In this document: positions 33,370 to 41,258 of the stretch, in pieces
Numbering within the stretch: the first letter of the stretch is position 1
Layout: the number at the start of each line of letters is the position of its first letter
Assembly: GCF_015751905.1 (NCBI RefSeq)
Contig: NZ_JADOUF010000001.1
Location: 3,596,001 to 3,660,000 of the forward strand
Direction: 5' to 3'
Length of the DNA: 64,000 nt
Origin: Longispora fulva
GTDB taxonomy: Bacteria; Actinomycetota; Actinomycetes; Mycobacteriales; Micromonosporaceae
The notes under the pieces: generated by a model
Seen by the model: only the letters and a program-made list of their open reading frames with translations
Database searches by the model: none
Told to the model about the DNA's origin: nothing
Made by a program: the position numbers and the translations under genes

Positions 33370-33744
33370 CTATCGCCCGAGGACCCGGTCGACGTAGGCG
33401 GCGATGAGCACCGCCCGCTCCTCGGGGGTGGAGCTGTCGAGGGTCAGGGACTGCTCGCCGATCCGGACCTCGATCCGGCCCCTGCCCCGCCGGTCCAGCC
33501 AGCCCCACAGTCCGGACAGGACGGACGTGACCACCTCGGGGTTGCCGGCGAGGGTGAGCAGGACGCCACCGAGCGCGACCAGCTCCCCGGCACGGGTGCC
33601 GTCCGGGGCGTCGCCGACGGGCGGCCGGGCGATCCCGTCGACCGGGAGGAGCGTCAGCTCGCCGAGCAGGCCGGTGACGGCGTCGTCGGTGTCCCGCGCG
33701 TCGACGCCCAGCACGGCCAGTCGGACGGGCAGGCTAGCGCTCAT
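33370..33744 (-). CDS. EACC1-like (effector-associated constant component 1) protein
   Basis: 124 residues. The C-terminal half has the EACC1 look: a hydrophobic helix-rich stretch LLTLAGNPEVVTSVLSGLWG, a basic segment WLDRRGRGRIEVRIGEQSLTL, then STPEERAVLIAAYVDRVL. Such small proteins are constant partners of caspase and other effectors in actinobacterial conflict systems. ATG 33744 is six bases after TACGTT, suggesting a leaderless mRNA. The stop is 4 bases from the caspase gene. Assignment is from pattern memory, not alignment. Confidence 0.72.
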   Translation of the reverse strand: MSASLPVRLAVLGVDARDTDDAVTGLLGELTLLPVDGIARPPVGDAPDGTRAGELVALGGVLLTLAGNPEVVTSVLSGLWGWLDRRGRGRIEVRIGEQSLTLDSSTPEERAVLIAAYVDRVLGR

Positions 33745-33750
33745 CCTGGC

Positions 33751-33756
33751 AACGTA
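33751..33756 (-). promoter_or_regulatory. -10 box of the EACC1/caspase operon
   Basis: TACGTT, 6 bases before the EACC1 ATG and without a ribosome site, suggests a leaderless transcript. Confidence 0.4.
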
Positions 33757-33849
33757 GCCGACGCCGCCGCCGGGCAGAGTCCGATACCCGACCCGGCCGG
33801 ATCACCGGTCGCGGCCTTGCGGGCCGGGGCGTCCGGGATGGGCCCGGGG

Positions 33850-34509
33850 TCAGGGCAGGCGGGTGGCCAGGCCGTCGAGGATGCGTTCCAGGCCGAACGC
33901 GAACCGTTCGTCCATCGTGGGCCCGGTCAGGTCGCCGGCCAGCCGCACGAGGTGCGGGAACGTCTCCGCCGGCAGCGCCCGGAGGTGCTCGGCGATGGCC
34001 GTGGCCACCTCGCGACGCCCGACCCCCGCGGTCTCGGCCGCCGTCAACGGGGTCTGCTCCTGCAGGACGAAGCCCTGCACATAGGTACCCAGAAGATAGG
34101 TCGCCATGGTCGCGTCGGCGTCGGAGAATCCGGCCTCGCGCAGCCGGGACAGCTGGTCCTCGGTGAAGCGGAGCATGTGGGGGCCCAGGCCGAACCGGCC
34201 GGCCATCACCTTGGCGGCGTCGCGCCGGCCGAGCAGGTGCCGGCGGTAGGCGGTGAAGTAGTCGCGGAACTGCGCCCGCCAGTCCCCCCGCCGGGGCGGG
34301 GCCTGAGCGTCGGCCATCAGCCCGTCGGTGAGCAGGTCGAGGAGTTCCCGCTTGTCGCGGACGTGCCAGTAGAGCGAGGCGGCCTTCACGTCGAGTTCGG
34401 CGGCGACCTTGCGCATGGACAACCCGTCGACGCCCTCGCGTTCGAGCACCCGCATCGCCGCGCGCACCACCGCGTCGCGGGTCAGCCCCGGGGGTTCTTC
34501 TGTCGGCAC
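33850..34509 (-). CDS. TetR-family regulator (TetR_C type)
   Basis: 219 residues. The HTH is LTRDAVVRAAMRVLEREGVD, then AAELDVKAASLYWHVRDKRE. The C-terminal part resembles the tetracycline-repressor class (TYLLGTYVQGFVLQE; ERFAFGLERILDGLA). The start is GTG 34507-34509, after GGAGG. It is divergent from a 14-helix MFS exporter, with two 13-bp palindromes between them. It should repress the pump until a drug-like ligand binds. Confidence 0.93.
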   Translation of the reverse strand: MPTEEPPGLTRDAVVRAAMRVLEREGVDGLSMRKVAAELDVKAASLYWHVRDKRELLDLLTDGLMADAQAPPRRGDWRAQFRDYFTAYRRHLLGRRDAAKVMAGRFGLGPHMLRFTEDQLSRLREAGFSDADATMATYLLGTYVQGFVLQEQTPLTAAETAGVGRREVATAIAEHLRALPAETFPHLVRLAGDLTGPTMDERFAFGLERILDGLATRLP

Positions 34510-34543
34510 CGGCCACCTCCGTCGCGGATATCCCGCTTGCAAT

Positions 34544-34556
34544 CTAACACTGTTAG
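34544..34556. promoter_or_regulatory. TetR operator O1
   Basis: CTAACACTGTTAG is a palindrome around one central base. The same palindrome with G in the centre lies 26 bases further on. It is 35 bases upstream of the TetR start. Confidence 0.75.
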
Positions 34557-34582
34557 GTGCATTCTCGTCGGAGACCCACCGT

Positions 34583-34595
34583 CTAACAGTGTTAG
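34583..34595. promoter_or_regulatory. TetR operator O2
   Basis: CTAACAGTGTTAG, 8 bases before the MFS start codon, overlaps the expected transcription start, so a bound repressor would block the exporter. Centre-to-centre distance to O1 is 39 bases. Confidence 0.75.
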
Positions 34596-34603
34596 GGAAC
34601 TCC

Positions 34604-36133
34604 ATGGAGGCTCGGCGCACGAAGACACTGGTGCTCGCGACGCTGTGCGGCACCATGTTCATGGCCATGATCGACAACGTGATCGTCAACAACGCGCTGC
34701 CGAGGATCGGGCAGCACCTGCACGCCGGCGTCGGCGGGCTGCAGTGGGTCGTGGAGGGCTACAGCCTCGTGTACGCGGCCCTGCTGCTCACCGGCGGCAC
34801 CCTCGGCGACCGGTACGGCCGGCGGCGGATCTTCCTGACCGGCCTGGTCCTGTTCACCGCCGGCTCGGCCGCCGCGGCGCTGTCCGGCTCGATCGGCCTA
34901 CTGATCGCCGCCCGGATGGTCCAGGGCCTCGGCGCGGCCATGCTCACCCCCGGCACCCTGTCGATCCTGCGGAACGTGTTCACCGACGAGAAGGAACGCG
35001 CCCGGGCGATCGGCGTCTGGTCGGGCGTCTCGGCCCTCGGACTGGCCGTCGGACCCGTCGTCGGCGGGCCCATGGTCGAGGCGTTCGGCTGGGGCAGCGT
35101 GTTCTGGATCAACGTCCCGGTCGGCGTGGCCGCGCTCGTGCTGGGACTGCGCGTCCTCCCGGAACTGGCCACCCGGCCCCGGAGCCTGGACCTCCCGGGT
35201 CAGGTCCTCGCGGCCCTCGGCCTCGCCGGCCTGGTCTACGCCCTGATCGAGGGGCCGGCGCGGGGCTGGACCGACCCGGTCGTCCTCGGCTCCGGCGTCG
35301 CGGCCCTGGCCACGCTCGCCGCGTTCGTCGTCGTCGAGCGGCGCACCGCCGACCCCATGCTGGACCTGAGGTTCTTCCGCGACCGGGTACTCACCGGCGC
35401 CGTCCTGTCCGGCTTCATGGTCAGCTTCGGCATGTTCGGCGCGTCCTTCTTCCTGCCCCTGCTCCTGCAGGGCGTGATGGGCTGGACCCCGTCCGACGCC
35501 GGCCTCGCCGGGCTGCCCATGACAGCGATGATCGTGATCGCCGCGCCGCTGTCCGGAGCGCTCGGCGCCCGGCTCGGCCCCCGGCTACCCGTGGTCGCCG
35601 GGCTGGCCCTGTGCGCGACGGCCCTCGCAGGCCTGTCGCTGTACGACGAGCACGCGCGCTACCCCGAGTACATCTGGGTGCTGTTCGTGATGGGCTTCGG
35701 CATGGGCCTGACGTTCGCGCCGGTGTCGATCGCCGTCATGGGGCGGGTCGCGCCCACCGAGGCGGGGATGGCGTCCGCGACCGTCAACACGCTGCGCGAA
35801 CTCGGTGGCGTGGTCGGCATCGCCGTGCTGGGCGCCGTGCTCACCAGTCGGCTGTCCTCGGCACTGGCCGGGCCGCTCACCCGGCTCGGCGTCCCGGACG
35901 GGGCCCGGCGGCGGATCGCCGACGCGGTGACCGGCCCGGGGGCCGGCGGGGTGGAACTGCCCGGCCCGGTGCACGCCGCGGTGAACGTGGCGTTCGTCGA
36001 CGGGCTGCACCTGGCGTTGCGGGTGGGGGCTGTCGCGCTGGCGGGCACCGCGGCGCTGGTCGCGGTCCTGCTCCGCCCGAGCCCGGTGCCGGGACCCACG
36101 GGTCAGCCGGACGCCGAACTCGCCAGCGTGTAG
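34604..36133 (+). CDS. MFS drug exporter, DHA2 (14-helix) family
   Basis: 509 residues with about 14 membrane helices. It has the DHA2 landmarks IDNVIVNNALPRIG, LQWVVEGYSLVYAALLLTGG, motif A GDRYGRRR and motif C-like SALGLAVGPVVGGPM. It is a proton-driven exporter of hydrophobic compounds; the substrate is unknown. It is controlled by the divergent TetR protein through two operators. ATG 34604 is very close to O2. It ends at a strong bidirectional hairpin. Confidence 0.92.
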   Translation: MEARRTKTLVLATLCGTMFMAMIDNVIVNNALPRIGQHLHAGVGGLQWVVEGYSLVYAALLLTGGTLGDRYGRRRIFLTGLVLFTAGSAAAALSGSIGLLIAARMVQGLGAAMLTPGTLSILRNVFTDEKERARAIGVWSGVSALGLAVGPVVGGPMVEAFGWGSVFWINVPVGVAALVLGLRVLPELATRPRSLDLPGQVLAALGLAGLVYALIEGPARGWTDPVVLGSGVAALATLAAFVVVERRTADPMLDLRFFRDRVLTGAVLSGFMVSFGMFGASFFLPLLLQGVMGWTPSDAGLAGLPMTAMIVIAAPLSGALGARLGPRLPVVAGLALCATALAGLSLYDEHARYPEYIWVLFVMGFGMGLTFAPVSIAVMGRVAPTEAGMASATVNTLRELGGVVGIAVLGAVLTSRLSSALAGPLTRLGVPDGARRRIADAVTGPGAGGVELPGPVHAAVNVAFVDGLHLALRVGAVALAGTAALVAVLLRPSPVPGPTGQPDAELASV

Positions 36134-36138
36134 CCCGA

Positions 36139-36173
36139 CGTGGGGCTCCCGGCAGCGCGCCGGGAGCCCCACG
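36139..36173. terminator. bidirectional terminator between the MFS and SDR genes
   Basis: A perfect 15-bp stem, CGTGGGGCTCCCGGC and its inverse with a 5-base loop, starts 5 bases after the MFS stop and ends 5 bases before the convergent SDR stop. Confidence 0.85.
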
Positions 36174-36178
36174 GTCCG

Positions 36179-36925
36179 TCAGATCGTGAACCCACCGTCC
36201 ACGCTGATCGACGCTCCGGTGACGTACCGGCCGTCCCCGCCGGCCAGGAACGACACGGCCGCCGCGACGTCCGCCGGGTCCGCGTAGTGCCCCAGCGCGA
36301 TGAAGCCGTTGACGTACTCGGCGTTGGGCCCGTCCGCCGGGTTGAGTTCGGTGTCCGTCGCGCCCGGGTGCACGAGGTTCACGGTGATGCCGCGCGGTCC
36401 GAGTTCCCGGCCGAGGGCCTTGGTCATGCCGGTGAGGGCCGTCTTGCTCAGCGCGTACAACGAGAAGCCGCCGAACACGGTGCGCTCGACCACGTTGCTG
36501 CCGATGTTGACGATCCGGCCGCCGGTGGTCATGTGCCGGACGGCGGCCTGCGTGGCGAACAGCGGACCGCGCACGTTCACGGCCATCGTGGCCTCGTACT
36601 CGGCGAGCCCGACGTCCTCGATCGGCCCGAGCGGGAACGCGCCGGCGTTGTTCACCAGGATGTCCAGCCGGCCCAGTTCCCCCGCGACCCGGTCCACGGC
36701 CGCCACCAGCGCGGCGGTGTCGGCGTTGTCGACCGGCATCGCCAGCGCCCGCCGGCCGGTGGCCTTGATCTGCTCCACCACCCCGGCGGCCCGGTCGTGG
36801 TTGGAGTGGTAGGTGAAGGCCACGTCGGCGCCGTCCTGGGCGAGGCGGAGCGCGACGGCCGCGCCGATGCCCCGGCCGCCACCGGTGACAAGGGCTACTT
36901 TGTTCGTCAATGCGTCGTTGTTCAT
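36179..36925 (-). CDS. SDR-family oxidoreductase
   Basis: 248 residues. A classical short-chain dehydrogenase with NAD(P)-binding VALVTGGGRGIGAAVAL, NNAG motif DILVNNAGAFPLG, active-site Tyr and Lys in SLYALSKTALTGMT and C-terminal GRYVTGASISVDGGF, closest in style to 3-oxoacyl-ACP reductase-like family members. Substrate unknown. ATG 36925 was preferred over upstream in-frame starts because the family begins about ten residues before the glycine motif. Confidence 0.9.
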   Translation of the reverse strand: MNNDALTNKVALVTGGGRGIGAAVALRLAQDGADVAFTYHSNHDRAAGVVEQIKATGRRALAMPVDNADTAALVAAVDRVAGELGRLDILVNNAGAFPLGPIEDVGLAEYEATMAVNVRGPLFATQAAVRHMTTGGRIVNIGSNVVERTVFGGFSLYALSKTALTGMTKALGRELGPRGITVNLVHPGATDTELNPADGPNAEYVNGFIALGHYADPADVAAAVSFLAGGDGRYVTGASISVDGGFTI

Positions 36926-37263
36926 GGGCTCAAGCATGATCGACTCCGGGGGCGCCGTCTGGCGGAGATCGGACGCGGCTCTGCCCCGGAACGGAGGAGC
37001 CATCGTCTGACGGACAGCTTCCGGACGACCGTCGACGGCGGCCCGCTGAGCATGCACGTCCTGCGCAGTTCACTACCGTTATGCACACTATGCGCTGCGA
37101 GAACATGCTCGACATTGCGCATTCACGCGCAACTCTTGACAAGCGGTTCCGATGAGTCGGTAATTGTGAACCATGACCATCGGCCCCCGGGCCCCACCCC
37201 GACGGGACGGGCGACCACCACACACGACAGTGCCGCGATGCCCCGACCAGAGGGGACACCCCG
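36926..37263. other. 338-base divergent intergenic region
   Basis: It lies between the SDR and the secreted Ig-like protein gene. It holds an inverted repeat TTGCGC-ATTCAC-GCGCAA and a TTGACA followed after 19 bases by TAATTG, a candidate promoter for the plus-strand gene. No gene is convincing here. Confidence 0.4.
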
Positions 37264-37812
37264 ATGCGGAACCGTGCCCACCATCCCGTCCTCGTCATCG
37301 CCGTCGCGCTCCTGGCCACCGCGGCCGTCATGGGGCCGGGCACCACCCCGGCCGACGCGCACGGCTCCACCATCAGCTTCACCCTCGCCGACGAAGGCGG
37401 TGGCCGGATCCGGGCGATGGCGACCTGGGCCGCCGACGGGCATCCCGTCGACGTGCCGATCGACGCGACCCTCACCGCCACCCAGGACGCGCCACCGGTC
37501 AGGCTCGGCCCCGCGCGCATGACGGCCGTGCCCGGCGAGACCAGCGTGTACGTGTCCCTCCTGCCAGTCGGCCACTGGGACGTCGACGTCCGGTCGGCCG
37601 AGCCGGCACCCGGTTTCGGCCACGCCCTGATCGACGTCGACCCCGGCGCCACCAGACCTCCCCCGGACTTTCCCCCCGCGGCGTTCGACGACCACACCGC
37701 TGTCGACGCGATCCGGGCCTGGACGCCGAGGACGATCTGCGCACTCCTCGTCGGGTTCCTGTTTCTCGTGACGCGCACCCGGCGGACCCGCTCGCGGAGT
37801 CCGACCCGGTAG
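37264..37812 (+). CDS. exported small protein with C-terminal membrane anchor
   Basis: 182 residues. An N-terminal signal peptide ends PADAHGS. A beta-rich domain of ~110 residues follows (ISFTLADEGGGRIRAMATWA, DVPIDATLTAT, GHWDVDVRSAEP). One membrane helix (ICALLVGFLFLV) and a basic tail [12 protein letters not shown] complete it. The domain recalls Ig-like/FixH- or CopC-like modules, but there is no clear match. ATG 37264 follows AGAGGGGACACC. The outward-facing anchored topology is inferred. Confidence 0.7.
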   Translation: MRNRAHHPVLVIAVALLATAAVMGPGTTPADAHGSTISFTLADEGGGRIRAMATWAADGHPVDVPIDATLTATQDAPPVRLGPARMTAVPGETSVYVSLLPVGHWDVDVRSAEPAPGFGHALIDVDPGATRPPPDFPPAAFDDHTAVDAIRAWTPRTICALLVGFLFLVTRTRRTRSRSPTR

Positions 37813-37898
37813 CCGCACGCGCGGTCGACACCGGCCGGAGACAGCGCGCACCGCACCACCTGACGACAGACCGCCGCAAGGCGCCGAGAGGAACACCT

Positions 37899-38261
37899 GT
37901 GACCAACGAACGGGCCATCAGCGACATCTGGCTGACCATGGCGACCGCCTGGCAGCTCGGCGACGCCGCGATGTACGCGAGCGTCTTCGCCGAGCACGTC
38001 GACTTCGTCACGATCCGCGGCGAGGAGAGGATGGGTCGGGCCCAGGTCGAGGCGTCGCACGCGGCACTGTTCGACGTCGTCTACGCCAACACCCGCCTGC
38101 TGCCCGAGGTCACCCTGATCCGCCCGGTCGCCGACGGCGTCTGCCTGGTGCACGCCCTGACGACCATCGTCCCCCTCGGGATCAGGACCCACGCGCAGGC
38201 CGTGGTGGTCATCGACGCCGGCCGGTGGTCGATAGCGGCGTTCCACACCACGCTGGTCTGA
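37899..38261 (+). CDS. SnoaL/SgcJ-like (NTF2-fold) small protein
   Basis: 120 residues. An NTF2-like cone: a helix-rich start AISDIWLTMATAWQLGDAAM, then AEHVDFVTIRGEERMGRAQV and strands ending RWSIAAFHTTLV. It matches the SgcJ/EcaC group of small enzymes or dimer proteins found in tailoring and resistance loci. The start is GTG 37899, after GAGAGGAAC. No biosynthetic cluster adjoins it, so its role is unknown. Confidence 0.78.
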   Translation: MTNERAISDIWLTMATAWQLGDAAMYASVFAEHVDFVTIRGEERMGRAQVEASHAALFDVVYANTRLLPEVTLIRPVADGVCLVHALTTIVPLGIRTHAQAVVVIDAGRWSIAAFHTTLV

Positions 38262-38267
38262 CGTTCC

Positions 38268-38948
38268 TCACGACGGCCGCACCATCATCAGGCCGACGCC
38301 GCGCACCGTGTGCAGGAGTCTCGGCTGGGCCGCCGTCTCGCCGAGTTTGCGGCGCAGCCAGGACACGTGCACGTCCAGGGTCTGTTCGGATCCCGCGTAC
38401 GGCTGGTGCCACACCTCGGTGACGAGTTCCTGCCGGGTCACCACCCGTCCGGCGCGGGCGGCCAGGTAGGCCAGCAGCTCGTACTCCTTGCGGGTCAGGA
38501 CCAGCTCCGTCCCGTCGAGGAGGGCGATCCTGCGCGCGTGGTCGACGCGCAGCGGGCCGATGTCGATCAGGTCCGGGACCGCCACCGCCCGGGCCCGGCG
38601 GAGCACCGCGTTGATCCGCGCGCCCAGGGCCCGGCCGGTGAACGGCTTGGTGAGGTAGTCGTCCGCCCCGGCCTCCAGGAGCCGGACCATGTCGGTCTCC
38701 CCGTCGCGGACCGTGGCCACGATGACGGGCACGTCGGAGATCCCGCGCAGCATCCGCAGGGCGTCGGCCCCGTCGAGGTCCGGCAGGCCCAGGTCGAGGA
38801 TCACGAGGTCCGGCGGGTCGACCGCGACGGCCCGCAGCGCCGCCAGTGCCGTGCCGTACGGGCGGGTGGCGTGGCCGAGCTGGCCGAGGGCGCGGACCAG
38901 CGCCCCGCAGATCACCGGATCGTCTTCCACCACCAGGACGACGGCCAT
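38268..38948 (-). CDS. OmpR/PhoB-family response regulator (orphan)
   Basis: 226 residues. The receiver has EDDP, phosphorylation Asp 52 (LVILDLGLPDLDG) and Lys in YLTKPF. The C-terminal winged helix is LTRKEYELLAYLAARAGRVV with EQTLDVHVSWLRRKLGE and the terminal HTVRGVGL. No kinase gene lies next to it. ATG 38948 follows GAGAGG. It is KdpE-like in layout. Targets are unknown. Confidence 0.92.
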   Translation of the reverse strand: MAVVLVVEDDPVICGALVRALGQLGHATRPYGTALAALRAVAVDPPDLVILDLGLPDLDGADALRMLRGISDVPVIVATVRDGETDMVRLLEAGADDYLTKPFTGRALGARINAVLRRARAVAVPDLIDIGPLRVDHARRIALLDGTELVLTRKEYELLAYLAARAGRVVTRQELVTEVWHQPYAGSEQTLDVHVSWLRRKLGETAAQPRLLHTVRGVGLMMVRPS

Positions 38949-39058
38949 CGGGTCGACCTCTCGTTGACCTGCCGGAGTGCTCGGAACGAGTATCACGGGA
39001 GAACGCCCCACCCGGCGCCCTGAGGGGTGCGCGCCGGGTGGGGCGGGTGGGGGGTGGA

Positions 39059-41092
39059 CTACACGGCGGTCATGGTCCAGCGCTGGACCCGGGTGTGGGC
39101 GGGGGCCTGGAGCACCAGCTGGCGGCAGCCCTCCCCGATCCCGATGTTGAACCCGCCGTTGGACAATGCGTACCCGTCGGAGGTCATGGTGAGCTTCCAC
39201 CGCTGCCCGGCCGCCTGGGCATCGCACGCGTACTGCACGAGCGGAGCCCCGGCCACCGGATCACCGAGCGACGAGACGCACTTGCCACTGGACACCGAGC
39301 GCAGCTGCACGGTGTCCCCCGCGGCGGGCACGAGCACCCAGCGCTGGTTGGCGTAGCCGTGCGGCGAGTACGCGATGATCGGCGTGCCGTCCGCGCGGCG
39401 GCTGGCGGTCAGGTCGACGTTCTGGCCGGTGAGGGCGTTGGCGATCGTCATCTCCTTGCCGACCGGGGCGGTCGCCGAGGGGGTCTTGATCGTCGTCTCG
39501 GCCGTGTACGCCGCCGACCCGACCGCGATCGACACCCGGTACTCGGTGCCCGGCCGCATGCCGGTGACCCGTACCGCTGTCGACCCGACGGTGCCGATCG
39601 CCCGGCCGTCGAACACGACGGTGTAGCGGGTGCCGGTGGCGGCCGCCGGCCAGGCCAGCTCGACGCTGGTCTGCTGCAGGTTGTGCACGATGAGCATCTC
39701 CAACGGCCCGGGGGACGCGGTCGGCGACGGACCCGGCGTGCGGGTCACGGTCGGCGACGCGGACGGGGACGGCTTCGTCGTGGCCGACGGGCTCGGGGAC
39801 GGCGACGGCGGCACCGACCGGGTCGGCGACGGGGACGGGGACGGGCTCGGGTTCGGGTCGGGCCCGCCGCCGCCCTGGATGAGCCAGCCGCTGTCGGCGA
39901 CGTTCCAGTTGGTGGCGAGGTAGCTGCCCGGCTTCGCCGCGGTCGTGAAGTAGTCGTCGTGGTTGCAGTCGAGCCGCTCCTCCATGGTGCGGTCCGTGCA
40001 CACCGAGCGCATCACGGTGCCGGCGCCGTCCTGGTAGCACATCAGGTCGTAGTCGTCGGTGCAGTGCCCGTAGTTGGTGTGGTTCGGGGAGTTGTTCTGC
40101 ACGGCGCCCAGGTTGTGGGTCAGCTCGTGGGCGGCGACGGCCGCGCCCCAGCAGCCCGAGTCGACCCGGGAGTAGGAGCCGACGTTGTTGTTGGAGTTCT
40201 CCTGGCCCGGCCGGTGGTCGCCCATCAGGGTGCCGATGCCGCAGTACACCTTGGACTCGGCGAACAGGACGTACTTGCGGTCCCGGGAGTTGTAGCCGAG
40301 CTTCTTCAGGGTGTCGATGGTCGTGCCGAAGTTGCCGAGGGAGCCGGCCGGCAGCTCCACGGACAGGACGTCCACGGTGCAGTCGGGCGTGGTGACGAAC
40401 CGGACGTGCCGGGATCCGCCGGTCTGCTGGGCGCTCGCGTCGTAGATCTTCTCGATGCCGGCGGCCCAGGTGCGGAACGAGTTCACGTACGCCGGGAACC
40501 GGCTGGCGGTGCCGGCCTCGTAGCCGTACAGCAACTGCACGCGTTTGCCACTGCGGCCGTCGCCGTCGCACACCACGCCCGACGCGGCCGGGGCGACGGG
40601 CGCGCCGGGCGTGGAGCCGGCGGCGGCCAGCAGCGGCGCGTCCCCGGCGACCGGCGGCAGCGCGCCGACGCCCTGGGCCAGTTCCGCCAGGGACGGCACG
40701 GCCGTGGAACCCTGCGCGGGTGCCTTCTCCGGCGGGAGGGCCGGGGCGACGGCCTTGGCGTCACCGCGCGGGTTCAGGCCGGCCGGCGCGGCGTCGGGGC
40801 CGTGGCTGCACAGGTCGCTGCCGCCGACGAGGTACTCGCCGACGCACCTGTTGCCCTTGGGCGCCGGCTTGAGGCCCTGAAACACCAGGCCGGCGTCGGT
40901 GTTGTCGGCGGGGACGCCGGTGAGCGCCTCCGGCTCCGACGAGGACGCGCTGATCAGCTCGCCCCAGGAGGTGTCGGTGAGAGTGGGTGTGACGGACAGG
41001 CCCAGCACGGCGACCACGCCGGCCACGAGCAGGATCCGACGGAGACGGCGGCGCTGTGGCGCCGCATGACCGTGCGGCAGAGGGGAGGACAC
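39059..41092 (-). CDS. secreted metzincin-like zinc protease with FN3 and ricin-type lectin modules
   Basis: 677 residues. An N-terminal signal/anchor helix (RRILLVAGVVAVLGLSV) and a pro-region precede the peptidase domain at about 190-410. This has the zinc motif AAHELTHNLGAVQ and a Met-turn-like DLMCYQDGAG. The canonical third metzincin His (HExxHxxGxxH) is Gln here; relatives may use a later His. A Pro/Ser-rich linker, a fibronectin III domain (SVELAWPAAATGTRYTVVFD) and a C-terminal ricin-B lectin with QRW repeats follow. Probably degrades extracellular protein on glycan surfaces. The start is GTG 41092. Confidence 0.85.
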   Translation of the reverse strand: MSSPLPHGHAAPQRRRLRRILLVAGVVAVLGLSVTPTLTDTSWGELISASSSEPEALTGVPADNTDAGLVFQGLKPAPKGNRCVGEYLVGGSDLCSHGPDAAPAGLNPRGDAKAVAPALPPEKAPAQGSTAVPSLAELAQGVGALPPVAGDAPLLAAAGSTPGAPVAPAASGVVCDGDGRSGKRVQLLYGYEAGTASRFPAYVNSFRTWAAGIEKIYDASAQQTGGSRHVRFVTTPDCTVDVLSVELPAGSLGNFGTTIDTLKKLGYNSRDRKYVLFAESKVYCGIGTLMGDHRPGQENSNNNVGSYSRVDSGCWGAAVAAHELTHNLGAVQNNSPNHTNYGHCTDDYDLMCYQDGAGTVMRSVCTDRTMEERLDCNHDDYFTTAAKPGSYLATNWNVADSGWLIQGGGGPDPNPSPSPSPSPTRSVPPSPSPSPSATTKPSPSASPTVTRTPGPSPTASPGPLEMLIVHNLQQTSVELAWPAAATGTRYTVVFDGRAIGTVGSTAVRVTGMRPGTEYRVSIAVGSAAYTAETTIKTPSATAPVGKEMTIANALTGQNVDLTASRRADGTPIIAYSPHGYANQRWVLVPAAGDTVQLRSVSSGKCVSSLGDPVAGAPLVQYACDAQAAGQRWKLTMTSDGYALSNGGFNIGIGEGCRQLVLQAPAHTRVQRWTMTAV

Positions 41093-41100
41093 GCGAGACC

Positions 41101-41136
41101 CCTTACGGGAGGGAACAATTGGCGATCACCGTAAGG
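41101..41136. promoter_or_regulatory. inverted repeat in the protease leader
   Basis: CCTTACGG (41101-41108) and CCGTAAGG (41129-41136) are exact inverses 20 bases apart, just upstream of the protease start. It could be an operator or an mRNA hairpin. Confidence 0.35.
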
Positions 41137-41156
41137 CCGGGTCAGCCGTGGGCCGT

Positions 41157-41179
41157 CGTCTTATGAGGCAGATTTAAGG
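41157..41179 (-). promoter_or_regulatory. 23-bp shared upstream element, copy 1
   Basis: On the minus strand it reads CCTTAAATCTGCCTCA then TAAGACG, 65 bases before the metzincin gene. It matches 22 of 23 bases at 42578-42600. It is a probable common promoter or regulator site. Confidence 0.6.
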
Positions 41180-41258
41180 TCGCCCCGCCGATCGGGCGGG
41201 GCGCCGGCGGTCCCAGACCGATGTGGGCGGCGACCGGCCGGTCGCCGCCCACATGGGG

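Noticed and set aside
31030-36189. A 1,719-codon open frame on the plus strand
   Set aside because: It is antisense to the caspase, EACC1 and TetR genes and runs through the MFS gene in another frame. Its translation is Arg/Gly/His-rich low-complexity, the usual shadow of high-GC codon bias.
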